64,000 bases of DNA from Tuwongella immobilis (GTDB lineage Bacteria > Planctomycetota > Planctomycetia > Gemmatales > Gemmataceae). The stretch spans positions 5,184,920 through 5,248,919 of the forward strand of contig NZ_LR593887.1 of the NCBI RefSeq assembly GCF_901538355.1. The letters run 5' to 3'. The position numbers and the translations under genes are program-made. Below the pieces are notes generated by a model that was not told where the DNA came from, ran no database searches, and saw only the letters and a list, made by a program, of their open reading frames with translations. Shown here one piece after another: positions 36,104 through 45,956 of the stretch (positions are counted from its first letter, which is position 1; each line of letters begins with the position of its first letter).

Positions 36104-38770
36104 TCAAGGTGCCGGTGGTGGCACGGGCGACTTCCAAAACTGCTCAGCCGGCACGCCATTGATATGCGTTAGCGTCGGAATCTTCTTCAGAATCGCCGCA
36201 TCGCGATCCGGCACCACATCCGCAACGAGTGCCTGCAGGGGCACGCCCACCAAGGGGGAAAAATCCGTTACCGGCGTCACATCGCAGCGCAACACCCGCA
36301 GCGACGAAACATTCCGCAGCGGCTCCAGACTCGCCACTTTCGTATCTCGGAACGATAGATTCCACACATTCTTTAATGTGGCGACCGGGGCGAGGTCGTT
36401 CACCCCCGATGAATTCATGTGCAAGATGCGAAGTTCTGGCATTGATTCCACACAGGCAATCGAATCGAAGACGGGATTGCCCCCCAGATTCAAGAATCGC
36501 AGGTCCAATCCCCGAAGTGGGTCGAGTGTGGAGTTATCGCCTTTCCAATACCACAAATCCAATTCGGTAATTTTCAACCCGCGAAGCGCCCGCAATTCGG
36601 GTTGGGCAGCTCGCAACGCCAAGGACTGCAATGTCTTCTGATCGTACAACGGAGTAAGCGAAATCGTCGGATCATGTCGCAGAGAAAGATTCAGCAACTG
36701 CGGCATATTCCGAGTCCATTCCAGATCCGGACAATACGCGGAACTGAAGTCAACGATGACGGTCGCGGTCGAGGCCAAGCTATCCCATCCCATGATTTTC
36801 ACGAAATTGGGAGCCCCCAGCGAGCGGATTCGCAAATCGCGGACCACTTCCAGATCGAGCGTGTGCGCGACGGGCGGCCTCGAATCGATCGTCAGTTCAC
36901 CAATGGGCAGCACCAGATGCAAAGGACCGAAATTGAGCCCCTCATCGAATGGCAAGGTGATGCTTGGCAGACCATTGGGCTGAATTTTACAGTAATAGAT
37001 CTTTTCGAGCGATGGATTGCAGGCCCAGAATTCGGCGTGGAACCGATCGACTAACTGCGTCATCGTCGCGCCGAACATCGCTTCGCGCATCTGCTGATAT
37101 TTGAATCGCTCGGCGGCCACCCAATCCCGATACTCGGCCGTACCGGGAATCCGCTTTGGAGTTCCCGGTGTCGGCTGCGGAATCGAAGGCAGTTGCGGCA
37201 AATTCTCGTAGGGATTGCGAATAATCGGCCGATGATCTGTCGGCAGCGGCACCAATTGCGGCAGCGATGCCACATCCGGTTCGTTGGGGTTGCCCCCCTC
37301 CTGGCGGGTGGTTGACCGCGGAATGCGCGTACCCATCAATCCAGCCAGCAGGAACGCACCGGCCAAACTTGCCACCAAAATGATTCCGCCGGTGAGTGCG
37401 AATCGACTCCAGCGGCGGCGTGCCCCTTCTCGACGGACCAACTGCGTATTTTCATCCGGCGGCAGCACCGTTCCCGGCTTGATCGGCGTCAGCCGTCGCA
37501 CCGACACGTTCATATGCCCGTTGGATTCGGATTCTGCTCGTTTGAAATCGGCCCACAATTCCTCGAATACGGCGACCATTTCTTGCGAATTGGCAAAGCG
37601 GTCTTCCGGTCGTTTGGCCATCAGTTTATCGATGAGCCACGCCAACCAATCGGGCACTTCGGAGCGCAGTTCGGCCAGCGGGCGATGATTTTCCGTCGCC
37701 ACGCTCATCAGCACGGCCAGCGTGTTGGATGCCTGGAACGGCGGCGTCCCCGCGACCATCGTGTACAGCACACTGCCCAAGCTGAACTGATCCGCACGGG
37801 TATCGACGGCAATTCCTTGCGCTTGCTCGGGGGCCATGAACATGGGTGTGCCCACGACAAACCCGCTTTGGGTGATGCTGGCATCATCGATTTTTCGAGC
37901 CAACCCGAAATCGGTGATCTTCACCCGTGGCTCGACCCCTTGATCCAGCAGGATATTCGCCGGCTTGATATCGCGGTGAATCATGCCGATGGCATGGGCG
38001 GCGGCGATTCCGCGGGCGATTTGCATCCCCAGCCGCAGCACTTCGCCAATGGGCAACGGGCCGCGTTGCTGAATACGTTGATGCAGGGTTTGCCCCTGAA
38101 TGCATTCCATCACCAGAAACGGCACGGGATTTTCTTCGACAGCGTAGATCACCACCACATTCTCTTGGTGGATGGCCGCTGCCGCCCGAGCCTCGCGGAC
38201 GAACCGATCGCGTGCTTCCGCCGTCACCGCCAGCGTGGGATGCATCGCCTTGATCGCCACCATGCGGTGGAGCTTTTCGTCAAAGGCGCGAAAGACGACG
38301 CCGAATCCGCCCGCACCGATAATCGACAAAATTTCGTAGCTTCCCAATCGGCCCAAGGCATCGGCTCGCGATGCTGGCCCAAGATAGGGGTGATCTTTGG
38401 GCGGGGATTTGGAATCCGACTGCCCCACGCCGGGCAGGAGCGTAATCATTTCGCTGGGGGTAGCGACCGATTCTTCTGGTGAGAGCGTAGGTTTATGCCC
38501 ACGCAAGAATCGGACAAAGGTAGACTCTCCGTGCGGTTCAATGGCGTGTTCTGGTAGCAGATCAATGCCCGCGTCGAGCGTCTTGGGAGCTGGCGCGGCA
38601 GCACGCGGACTCGCAGGGGGAGTTTTCGCGTCCTTCAGGAGTTGTTCTACTTGGCGTTGAAGCTCCAAGTCTCCTTGGCAAAGCTGCACCAACAGGGCGG
38701 CGCGATCGCCACCCATTTGTTGTCGGGCCACCTCGGCAATCGCCTGGGCGATGCTTACCCGATCAGACAT
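36104..38770 (-). CDS. Membrane Ser/Thr kinase with C-terminal leucine-rich repeats
   Basis: 888 residues from ATG 38768-38770, with GGAGG 6 nt upstream. A short N-terminal helical region and a Pro/Ala linker precede the kinase (~145-405): glycine loop GAGGFGVVFRAF, VAIKAM, catalytic loop HRDIKPANIL, DFG and GTPMFMAPEQ. One transmembrane helix (GGIILVASLAGAFLLAG, ~465-482) puts the C-terminal part outside. After a Pro-rich spacer, leucine-rich repeats fill ~690-870 (LTPLYDQKTLQSLAL, LRFLNLGGNPVFDSI, LRVLRCDVTPVTDFSPL). The architecture is that of a receptor kinase with an external LRR sensor. All catalytic residues are present. Ligand unknown. It is divergent from hslV. Confidence 0.9.
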   Translation of the reverse strand: MSDRVSIAQAIAEVARQQMGGDRAALLVQLCQGDLELQRQVEQLLKDAKTPPASPRAAAPAPKTLDAGIDLLPEHAIEPHGESTFVRFLRGHKPTLSPEESVATPSEMITLLPGVGQSDSKSPPKDHPYLGPASRADALGRLGSYEILSIIGAGGFGVVFRAFDEKLHRMVAIKAMHPTLAVTAEARDRFVREARAAAAIHQENVVVIYAVEENPVPFLVMECIQGQTLHQRIQQRGPLPIGEVLRLGMQIARGIAAAHAIGMIHRDIKPANILLDQGVEPRVKITDFGLARKIDDASITQSGFVVGTPMFMAPEQAQGIAVDTRADQFSLGSVLYTMVAGTPPFQASNTLAVLMSVATENHRPLAELRSEVPDWLAWLIDKLMAKRPEDRFANSQEMVAVFEELWADFKRAESESNGHMNVSVRRLTPIKPGTVLPPDENTQLVRREGARRRWSRFALTGGIILVASLAGAFLLAGLMGTRIPRSTTRQEGGNPNEPDVASLPQLVPLPTDHRPIIRNPYENLPQLPSIPQPTPGTPKRIPGTAEYRDWVAAERFKYQQMREAMFGATMTQLVDRFHAEFWACNPSLEKIYYCKIQPNGLPSITLPFDEGLNFGPLHLVLPIGELTIDSRPPVAHTLDLEVVRDLRIRSLGAPNFVKIMGWDSLASTATVIVDFSSAYCPDLEWTRNMPQLLNLSLRHDPTISLTPLYDQKTLQSLALRAAQPELRALRGLKITELDLWYWKGDNSTLDPLRGLDLRFLNLGGNPVFDSIACVESMPELRILHMNSSGVNDLAPVATLKNVWNLSFRDTKVASLEPLRNVSSLRVLRCDVTPVTDFSPLVGVPLQALVADVVPDRDAAILKKIPTLTHINGVPAEQFWKSPVPPPAP

Positions 38771-39108
38771 CTGCAACCTCCATGCAACCGGCACGGACAC
38801 TCACACGGATGGGCCAACCGAGCGATGGCGAGAACCAATCGTTCCCAGGTGGAATCGAATCCAAATGATTCAATCACCACGATACCATTCCCAAATCACC
38901 ATCGCAAGAGACGCACGAACATTCCTTCGGGCACCATGACAGTGCCAGACGCTGTCGTCGAATCGCATCTCGGGTAGCCGAACCGTTCGCGCCGCAGAAT
39001 TATGACGGGATTCTGCGAGCGAACCGCGCGAGTTTGTCCATCTTGGATTACAATAACTCGCAACCGGGACTTGCGAAACTGGATTTTCTCGAAGCAAGGA
39101 AGATTATG
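38771..39108. other. 338-nt divergent intergenic region
   Basis: Lies between the LRR kinase and hslV and should contain both promoters. A TACAAT at 39049-39054 resembles a -10 box for hslV, but I see no matching -35. No small gene or RNA is evident. Confidence 0.4.
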
Positions 39109-39645
39109 ATGCCACGGCTTCGCGCCACAACCATTCTAGCCGTTCGGCACCAAGGACGCATCGCCATTGGCGGCGATGGCCAAGTGACGCTGGGCAATAT
39201 CGTCATGAAGGCGGATGCCCACAAGATTCGCCGCTTAGCCGAGGGGAAAGTTCTGGCCGGATTCGCCGGGTCCGCCGCCGATGCATTTGCCCTGCTCGAG
39301 CGATTCGAATCGAAACTGCGCGATTTTGGCGGCAGTGTCCCCCGCGCTGCCACCGAACTGGCCAAAGATTGGCGCACCGATCGCGCCTTGCGACGGCTCG
39401 AAGCGATGCTGATTGTCGCGGATCGGCAACATTTGCTGCTGTTGAGCGGGACCGGGGATGTCATTCAACCCACCGACGATATTTTGGCCATTGGTTCCGG
39501 TGGTCCGTATGCACTCGCAGCGGCACGAGCGTTGAAACAACATTCGCAACTGTCCGCCCCGGACATTGTTCGCGCGGGGCTGGAGATTGCGGGCGACCTG
39601 TGCATTTACACCAATCGAAACATTGACGTTCAAGAACTCGCCTGA
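39109..39645 (+). CDS. hslV: ATP-dependent protease subunit HslV
   Basis: 178 residues from ATG 39109 (AAGGA 8 nt upstream; ATG 39106 is also possible). The proteasome-beta-type N-terminus [14 protein letters not shown] contains the catalytic Thr, exposed after removal of a short propeptide. Other hallmarks are [27 protein letters not shown] and the C-terminal AGDLCIYTN. Two hexameric rings form the peptidase core that works with HslU. The hslU ribosome site overlaps the end of this gene region (16-nt gap). Confidence 0.95.
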   Translation: MPRLRATTILAVRHQGRIAIGGDGQVTLGNIVMKADAHKIRRLAEGKVLAGFAGSAADAFALLERFESKLRDFGGSVPRAATELAKDWRTDRALRRLEAMLIVADRQHLLLLSGTGDVIQPTDDILAIGSGGPYALAAARALKQHSQLSAPDIVRAGLEIAGDLCIYTNRNIDVQELA

Positions 39646-39661
39646 ATCAGGAGCGGCCACC

Positions 39662-41002
39662 ATGTCGCAAGCCCATACGCCCCGCCAGATTGTGGCGGAA
39701 CTCGATCAGTTCATCGTCGGGCAAGCCGCCGCCAAGCGGGCCGTCGCCATCGCCATGCGCAACCGCTGGCGCCGCTTGCAATTACCGCCAGAATTGCGCA
39801 AAGATGTCACTCCCAAGAACATCCTGATGATCGGGCCGACCGGCGTTGGCAAAACCGAAATCGCCCGCCGACTTGCCCAACTGGTTGGAGCGCCATTTCT
39901 GAAGGTGGAAGCCACCAAGTACACCGAGGTGGGTTACCACGGCCGCGACGTGGAGAGCATGGTGCGCGACCTGGCCGAAGTCGCCGCCGGGATGATCCGC
40001 AACCAACTCCGGCAGGAAGTGCAATCCAAAGCCGCCGATCGCGTGAATGATCGTCTGTTGGATCTGCTCATGCCCGCCCCCAAAGGTTGGGAACCCGAAG
40101 ACGCCGCCGACCAGGAACGCAAACAACGCACCCGCGAAAAACTCAAAGCACGACTCATCGCCGGGGATCTCGAAGATCGCATGGTCGAAGTGGCTGTTGA
40201 GCAAAAGACCGCATCCCCCGTTGCCATGTTCGGCGCTCCCAACATGGAGAATCTCGACGGCGATTTGCAGTCGTTCATGGAAAAGTTGATGCCGAAATCC
40301 ACGCAGAATCGCAGCATGACCATCCGCGAAGCTCGGCAAGTGCTGATGGATCAAGAAGCCGATGCCCTGATCGACCGCAGTATTGTCAGCGAAAAGGCGG
40401 TGGAACTCGTCGAAAACAGCGGCATCATCTTCATTGATGAGATCGACAAAGTCAGCAGTCCGCAATCGTCCCACGGGCCGGATGTCTCCCGGCAAGGCGT
40501 GCAGCGCGACCTGTTGCCGATTGTGGAAGGCACCACCGTCAACACCCGTCAAGGAGCCGTCCGCACGGATCATATTTTGTTCATCGCCGCCGGGGCATTC
40601 CACCAATCGAAACCGTCGGATCTGATGCCCGAACTGCAAGGCCGCTTCCCGATTCGGGTGGAACTCACCGACCTCACTCGCGAGGATTTCCTGCGAATTC
40701 TGACCGAGCCGAAGCATTCCCTGACGCGGCAATACACAGAACTGCTGCAAACCGAAGGCGTGACTCTGGAATTCACCGCCGACGGGCTGGACGCCATGGC
40801 GGAAATCGCCTTCCAGGTGAACCGCACCACCGCAAACATCGGCGCTCGCCGACTGCACACCATTCTGGAACGCGTCGTGGAAGAGGTGAGCTACCAAGCC
40901 CCGGAATTGGACTCCAAGACCTACCGCATCGACGCCGCCTACGTCCACGACAAACTCGGCCCGATCGCCCAACAAGAAGACCTCAGCCGCTTCATTCTGT
41001 GA
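39662..41002 (+). CDS. hslU: HslU, ATPase subunit of the HslVU protease
   Basis: 446 residues from ATG 39662, with AGGAG 8 nt upstream. It has the N-terminal HslU block TPRQIVAELDQFIVGQ, Walker A GPTGVGKTE, the pore-region motif KYTEVGYHGRDVE, a helical I-domain (~110-240), Walker B IIFIDEIDKV, sensor-type residues in GRFPIRVEL, and the C-terminal tail DLSRFIL that inserts into HslV. It unfolds substrates with ATP and feeds them to HslV. Operon order hslV-hslU is standard. Confidence 0.96.
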   Translation: MSQAHTPRQIVAELDQFIVGQAAAKRAVAIAMRNRWRRLQLPPELRKDVTPKNILMIGPTGVGKTEIARRLAQLVGAPFLKVEATKYTEVGYHGRDVESMVRDLAEVAAGMIRNQLRQEVQSKAADRVNDRLLDLLMPAPKGWEPEDAADQERKQRTREKLKARLIAGDLEDRMVEVAVEQKTASPVAMFGAPNMENLDGDLQSFMEKLMPKSTQNRSMTIREARQVLMDQEADALIDRSIVSEKAVELVENSGIIFIDEIDKVSSPQSSHGPDVSRQGVQRDLLPIVEGTTVNTRQGAVRTDHILFIAAGAFHQSKPSDLMPELQGRFPIRVELTDLTREDFLRILTEPKHSLTRQYTELLQTEGVTLEFTADGLDAMAEIAFQVNRTTANIGARRLHTILERVVEEVSYQAPELDSKTYRIDAAYVHDKLGPIAQQEDLSRFIL

Positions 41003-41016
41003 AGCCCGCTCCCCCG

Positions 41017-41049
41017 CCCTCCCCGAATCCCACCCAGAATCGGCGAGGG
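41017..41049 (+). terminator. Hairpin after hslVU
   Basis: The stem ccctc-c-ccga / tcgg-c-gaggg (9 bp around one C/C mismatch) begins 14 nt after the hslU stop. No T-run. Confidence 0.5.
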
Positions 41050-41276
41050 CAATGGGATCAACATATCGCTTGGAAAACCGAATGTTCGCCCATCGATCAC
41101 TTCGAATTGGGTAGACCAGGCGTGCCCCCGTACAAACCGCGTTTCGACGATCACCCATTCCGCCTGGCAAAATTTCAGTTGCGGTCTGGTGGACGAGTGG
41201 ATACAGTAGACCGCATCTCGCCTGGGGTTGGGTTGGTTTCACGCTCTCCGGTTGGAACGGTTCGGAGGAACGACAG

Positions 41277-42718
41277 ATGGGGCATGTCCATCATCGCCAT
41301 GCGTTTGAGTCGTTGAATCCACTGGTGCCGGAAGGGCTGACGGTCTTGAGCCGTCGAAATCTGCTCAAGTCGTCGCTTGCGGGGATGGCGGGGATTTCGC
41401 TGCCGGGGTTGCTGCGGCAAAAGGCGTTGGCCAATCGCACGGGTGGCAGTTCGCCATCGGGCAAGAGCATTATCCTCTTGTGGATGACCGGCGGGCCTAG
41501 TCATATCGATACGCTCGATCCCAAGCCGGATCGTCCGATCGAAAATCGCGGGCCGTTTGGCACCATTTCCACCAAGCTGCCCGGAGTGCGGGTGTGCGAA
41601 TATCTGCCGAAATTGGCGGGGATGCTCGACCGATTCACGGTCATTCGCTCGGTTGATGCGCGGGGTAGCAATCACGAGCCGAACACGGTGTTTCAGACGG
41701 CGAATCGGACGGCAGAACCACGCGAAAATCGAGAGGCATCGTTGTATCCCGCGATTGCCTCAGTAGTTGCGAAACATCACGGGGCGAATCAGCCGGGCAT
41801 GCCGCCGTATGTGGCGTTTATGAAATCGCGGTCGCATCTGGCGTTTGGTGGCTATCTCGGGAAAGCCTACGATCCATTCATCGCAGATACCGCCGCGAAG
41901 TTGCCGTTGGTCGATGTTGTGGGCAAACCCACGGGCCGCACCTCGCAGGGAGACATTTTCCGACTTGCCAAGGGACTTTCCTACGAACGCATGCAAGATC
42001 GCCGGAGTTTGGCCAGTCAATTCGATTCGCTGCGGCGGGATCTCGATACCAACGGCTCGATGGCGTTGATGGATCGCTACGAGCAAGAAGCCGTCGACAT
42101 GCTCGTGGGGGGTCGCATGCAGGCCGCCTTCGATTTGTCCAAAGAACCGCAGTCGGTGCGGGATCGATATGGCAGCCATCTGTGGTGTCAGCAAGCGTTG
42201 ATTGCTCGCCGATTGGTGGAGGCGGGTAGCACGTTCGTGACCTTGGATTTGAGCTACCACCCAGCATCCGGCACCTGGGACACGCACGGGGACAACATCC
42301 CCCGTATGGCGGCATCTGGAACGGGTTACGCCCGCTGTTACCCACCTTCGATCATTTAGTGACCACGCTGGTAGCGGATTTGGAACAACGCGGGCAATTG
42401 GATCGCACGTTGGTGATTGCCATGGGCGAGTTTGGCCGAACACCGCAAACCGGCACGCAGGCCAGTAGCGATGGCCGCAATCATTGGCCGGTGGTGATGT
42501 CGATGCTGATGGCCGGCGGCGGCTTGCGACACGGCCAGGTCATCGGTGCAACCGAGAAAGACGGCGGCCACATTCTGGAACGTCCCGTGACACCGGGCGA
42601 TCTCGCCGCGACGATGCTTCGCTATTTCGGCATGCCGCTGGACCTCACCTACCAGGACAATACCGGACGGCCGCGCATGGTGTTGGACCATGGCGAGCCA
42701 CTTCGGGAAATGTGGTAA
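41277..42718 (+). pseudogene. DUF1501 family protein, interrupted by a one-base frameshift
   Basis: ATG 41277 has GGAGG upstream. The first frame runs to a stop at 42357-42359. It contains a Tat-like signal (SRRNLLKSSLAGMAG), LLWMTGGPSHIDTLDPKPD, and up to YHPASGTWDTHGDNIP the standard DUF1501 sequence. After IP the family's usual continuation (PYGGIWNGLRPLLPTFDHL) is found in the -1 frame, which then runs to 42718 with TLVIAMGEFGRTPQ and DLAATMLRYFGMP. A C-run of five at 42299-42303 would need six to restore one 481-residue protein. Nothing else is damaged, so this is either a recent mutation or a sequencing error. DUF1501 proteins have an alkaline-phosphatase/sulfatase-like fold; in planctomycetes they are abundant exported proteins, often paired with DUF1549/1553 cytochrome proteins, which are absent here. 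Confidence 0.88.
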
Positions 42719-42760
42719 ATTCTCATCGCTGATTCACTTCGACATCCGAAGAATCGATCC

Positions 42761-42792
42761 GTTCGCGCGAGTTTTGCGAAATTCGCGCGAAC
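42761..42792 (+). terminator. Hairpin after the DUF1501 gene
   Basis: A perfect 10-bp stem gttcgcgcga/tcgcgcgaac with a 12-nt loop, 42 nt after the DUF1501 stop. It is followed by A-rich rather than T-rich sequence. Confidence 0.6.
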
Positions 42793-42947
42793 AAACGAAT
42801 TCCTCTTGACTCCTTGCTTGACAGATCGTCTGGATTTCGGCAATCTGCATTTGTTCACGCGATCGACTCCCGATGCAATCCGGGACTCGGCCAATCGAAT
42901 GATCCAATCAGGTAGCTGTTGGCAGTTCGGCTCAAGGAGTGTCAGGA

Positions 42948-43838
42948 ATGACGTGGCGTAACCTTGCTGGTTTGGCTCTGTTCGGGATGATTCTTGCCCC
43001 CACCTCGGTGGTTGCCCAACCGGCGGGTGAACCCGGCGAGGGCGGTGGCGGCGTGTTGGCACAAATGATGTCCCTCTCCAAGCCGGGGCCGATGAAAGCG
43101 ACCCTGCGCGACATTGCAACCATTGATATTCCCAAGGGATATCGCTTTGTTCCCGAATCGAACATGCGGGCCTTCAACTCGCTGTTCCAAAACACGACTT
43201 CGGGTAGCGAACTGGGCGCGATTCTGCCCGACCCCAAGGAAACCTTCTGGTTCCTGGTGTTCGATTGGACTGGCGATGGCTACGTCAAAGACGATGAACG
43301 CGACAAGCTCGACGCCGCCGCCATTCTGAAATCCCGTCAAGAAATGCAAGAAGCCGACAACAACAACCGCGCCAAACAAGGCTGGGCCAAGTTGGAAATC
43401 CCCGGCTGGTCCAAAGAGCCGTTCTACGATCCGGAAACCAACAACCTCACCTGGGGTCTGCGGGTGCGGGATCTCGGTGCCCCGGTTTCGGAAGAATCGG
43501 TGAACTACGAATCGAAGCTGCTTGGTCGTCGGGGCTACGTTTCGGCGGTGCTCGTCGGGTCGGCCGAAGAAGTCAACCAAGCGATTCCGGCCTACAAATC
43601 GCTGCTCAAGAACTTCTCGTACAACGGTGGCCAACGCTACACCGACTTCCAATCGGGCGATAAAATCGCCGAGTATGGATTGACCGCGCTGGCAGCGGGT
43701 GGGATTCTGGCACTGGCCGCCAAGAGCGGGCTGCTGGGCAAACTGCTCAAGCCGTTGATTGCCGTGGGTGTCCTCATCATCGCGGGCATCAGTAGCGTGT
43801 TTAAGAAGATTTTTGGCGGCGGAAACCGAGACGCCTAA
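42948..43838 (+). CDS. DUF2167 family membrane-anchored protein
   Basis: 296 residues from ATG 42948, with AAGGAG 8 nt upstream. It has a signal peptide (MTWRNLAGLALFGMILA…VVAQ). The DUF2167 core follows: IDIPKGYRFVPESNMRAFNS, FWFLVFDWTGDGYVKDDE, AKQGWAKLEIPGW, NLTWGLRVRD, ESVNYESKLLGRRGYVS and KIAEYGLTALAAGG. Two C-terminal hydrophobic helices anchor it in the membrane, ending in a short basic GGGNRDA tail. Length is normal for the family, whose function is uncharacterised. It is flanked by its own hairpins, so probably monocistronic. A TTGACA at 42818 could be a -35 element, but no good -10 matches it. Confidence 0.9.
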   Translation: MTWRNLAGLALFGMILAPTSVVAQPAGEPGEGGGGVLAQMMSLSKPGPMKATLRDIATIDIPKGYRFVPESNMRAFNSLFQNTTSGSELGAILPDPKETFWFLVFDWTGDGYVKDDERDKLDAAAILKSRQEMQEADNNNRAKQGWAKLEIPGWSKEPFYDPETNNLTWGLRVRDLGAPVSEESVNYESKLLGRRGYVSAVLVGSAEEVNQAIPAYKSLLKNFSYNGGQRYTDFQSGDKIAEYGLTALAAGGILALAAKSGLLGKLLKPLIAVGVLIIAGISSVFKKIFGGGNRDA

Positions 43839-43888
43839 TCGCGTCGATGATGGAAGTTCCGGCTCACCGATTTTCAGACTGACTTTGC

Positions 43889-43925
43889 CAACGGAGTCGA
43901 GAGCGATTCGCTCTTGACTCCGTTG
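43889..43925 (+). terminator. Hairpin after the DUF2167 gene
   Basis: The stem caacggagtc/gactccgttg (10 bp) extends inward through gagagc/gctctt, followed by ttg. It lies between two co-directional genes, separating their transcripts. Confidence 0.65.
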
Positions 43926-43948
43926 TTGCATCCTTCAAGGACGAGTGT

Positions 43949-45367
43949 ATGAGCGATGTCGAACAGATTCTCCTCGTCGTCGGATTCTTCTATCTGATCG
44001 AAGGTCTCTATTGGGCCCGACTGACCGGGGTAGTTTTCGTCGCACAATGCTTCAATTCGGCTCGTCCCAAGGTCGCGGTGCGTCATTCGTGGTTGGTCAA
44101 CGAATCGGGCGGATTGTTGTTCGGCAACCTGCTCCCATTGGGTTGGTCCACTGCCGCTCAGCCGTTGCCATTCGCCATTTCTCCAATTGGAATCACCGCA
44201 TTCGTTCGTGGCGGCTACCCAGACGACATCCGCGACGCTCGTCCCGATCGCTGCATTCGCTGGGATGAAATTCAATCGATCGAAGCCGACACGATTCGCA
44301 TTCGCATCAACGGTCGCTTGTTCGCAACCGTCGGCTCCCCCACTCTGGCGAAGCTCCTGGTCGCACACTTGGAGCAGCTTCGCATCACGCCGGAGGCCGA
44401 GCGCGAAGCCCGCATTCAGGAATTCCTGGGCGGATTTTGTAGCGTCCCCATCGTCCGGCAAAAAGCCCGCGAACTCTGGCGAGAAACTCGCTTTCTGCGA
44501 ATTCTCGCGCTCAGCATGTTCGTCTTTGGCTTTGTCGTCATCCCCATTCGCATCTACGGCAAAGATTCCATCAATTGGCTGCAAATGGCCTGGGTGTATC
44601 TGGCGATTCTGCTCGCAACGATGCTGGAATTCTTCATCGTTCACCGCCGATTGCGACGCAAACACGGGGCCGATCGCTCCAAGCAGCTTTGGACAATGTT
44701 GATTTCCCCGGCGGATACCATGCACGCGGCGGATCATCTGATGCGGGAAGTGCTGGAAGAATCGCACCCGCTCGCCGTCGGTGCTGTGGCGTGTCGCCCG
44801 GCCGCCGCAGCGGAGTTGGCCCGACAAATCCTGCTGGATTTACGACACCCGCGAGCGCAAGTGGAAGCCCCATCAGGAGATGCCGCGGAAATCGAACAGT
44901 GGTATTCCACCCGACTCGAAGGTTGGCTGCTGGCCGCCACTCGCGATGCCGGTCACGATCCCGCCACGTTGCTGACTCCACCCGCGAAATCCGATTCGCA
45001 GACCGTCGCCTATTGCGAACGCTGCTGGGGCCAATACGTGCAGGCCGACGCCCGATGCACCCGCTGCGAACGCCGACTGATTCCATTTGGCGAAACGCCG
45101 CCGACCGCCCCGGAACTGCCGCCCATCCCCGCATCGATCCAGCCATCCGCCCCCGCTCCGGCATCCGCTGCGGATCCAAAGCCCGAGCCGAAGTCCGCTC
45201 CCGAATCGTCCCCCGTCGCTGCACCGGCGTCGGCATCGCCATCGGCACCGGCACCGGCATCGCCGCCCACAGTTGGTTCGGGCACCGCTGCCGGTTCGTC
45301 GGCAACCGCCGCTCCACATAACCCGAATAAATCGAACAAATCGAAGAAGAAAAAGAAGAACCGATAA
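43949..45367 (+). CDS. Membrane protein with zinc ribbon and Pro/Ala-Lys tail
   Basis: 472 residues. ATG 43949 follows AAGGA. There is an N-terminal hydrophobic segment (ILLVVGFFYLIEGLYW) and two further helices in the middle (LRILALSMFVFGFVVIPI, WVYLAILLATMLEFFIV, ~190-235). Then comes a soluble helical part, and a zinc ribbon CERCWGQYVQADARCTRCER (~356-375). The last ~90 residues are Pro/Ala-rich, ending in the lysine-rich SNKSKKKKKNR. The alternating Pro-Ala tract and polybasic end suggest a flexible arm binding an acidic partner such as nucleic acid or phospholipid. No family recognised. Confidence 0.75.
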   Translation: MSDVEQILLVVGFFYLIEGLYWARLTGVVFVAQCFNSARPKVAVRHSWLVNESGGLLFGNLLPLGWSTAAQPLPFAISPIGITAFVRGGYPDDIRDARPDRCIRWDEIQSIEADTIRIRINGRLFATVGSPTLAKLLVAHLEQLRITPEAEREARIQEFLGGFCSVPIVRQKARELWRETRFLRILALSMFVFGFVVIPIRIYGKDSINWLQMAWVYLAILLATMLEFFIVHRRLRRKHGADRSKQLWTMLISPADTMHAADHLMREVLEESHPLAVGAVACRPAAAAELARQILLDLRHPRAQVEAPSGDAAEIEQWYSTRLEGWLLAATRDAGHDPATLLTPPAKSDSQTVAYCERCWGQYVQADARCTRCERRLIPFGETPPTAPELPPIPASIQPSAPAPASAADPKPEPKSAPESSPVAAPASASPSAPAPASPPTVGSGTAAGSSATAAPHNPNKSNKSKKKKKNR

Positions 45368-45405
45368 GCTCCGCGAACTTTCCGACTGACCACCACCAAC
45401 GCAAG

Positions 45406-45439
45406 CGGCCCAAGCGAGGATTGCTCCCTGCTTGGGCCG
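45406..45439. terminator. Convergent hairpin terminator candidate
   Basis: A perfect 10-bp stem cggcccaagc/gcttgggccg with a 14-nt loop lies between convergent genes. No T-run. Confidence 0.65.
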
Positions 45440-45466
45440 ATGTCGATTCAATCTTGCGGAAATCGG

Positions 45467-45946
45467 TTAATTTCGTCCCGGCACGCCTTGCACCTTCGGC
45501 GGCGGTCCGGTCACGATCGGCAAGTTGAACGGCGGAAGCTCGTTGTTGCCCGTCTTCACGATCGCATTCAGCTTCGAGTGATACAGATCGTACCACCCCC
45601 AGAGCCGTTCTTCGGACATTTCGCCCCGTTCCTTGGATTCATCCGGTGGCCAGTTGAGCAACACCTGATAATTCCCTTCCGGAGCGCCGTCCCCTTGCTT
45701 GTAGGTGGTCAACTCGAAGTACCCGCCGGCATCGGTCACGCCTCGCGGATTCATCGCTCCGTCAACCGGAGTGGTTCCGCCCGTCGGCATGAAAAAGACA
45801 TTCACACCGACTGCGGGCTTGCCACCGTACATAATTTTGCCACGCACGGGATAAACGGGCTGGGGGGCATCCGCAGAATCACCGCCACACCCAACCAGCA
45901 GGAGCATGGAACACGCCAATCCCGTGGCTGCAATCCATCGTTGCAT
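45467..45946 (-). CDS. Lipoprotein with carboxypeptidase-regulatory-like fold
   Basis: 159 residues from ATG 45944-45946, with AGAGG about 7 nt upstream. The lipobox is LLLVGCGGDS (Cys ~20). The mature part has the transthyretin-like pattern PVRGKIMYGGKPAVGVNVFFMP, GYFELTTYKQGDGAPEGNYQV and a C-terminal PFNLPIV strand. It lies 10 nt downstream of a DUF1559 gene. The same pairing recurs at 60396-61758, so the two products probably act together at the cell surface. Function unknown. Confidence 0.85.
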   Translation of the reverse strand: MQRWIAATGLACSMLLLVGCGGDSADAPQPVYPVRGKIMYGGKPAVGVNVFFMPTGGTTPVDGAMNPRGVTDAGGYFELTTYKQGDGAPEGNYQVLLNWPPDESKERGEMSEERLWGWYDLYHSKLNAIVKTGNNELPPFNLPIVTGPPPKVQGVPGRN

Positions 45947-45956
45947 GATTGGCCTC

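Noticed and set aside
39782-41242. 486-aa open frame on - opposite hslU
   Set aside because: hslU is unmistakable on +; the antisense product has no motif.
42818-42846. TTGACA with CAATCT 17 nt later as a promoter for the DUF2167 gene
   Set aside because: The -35 is perfect but the -10 matches only two positions; too weak to list as a feature.
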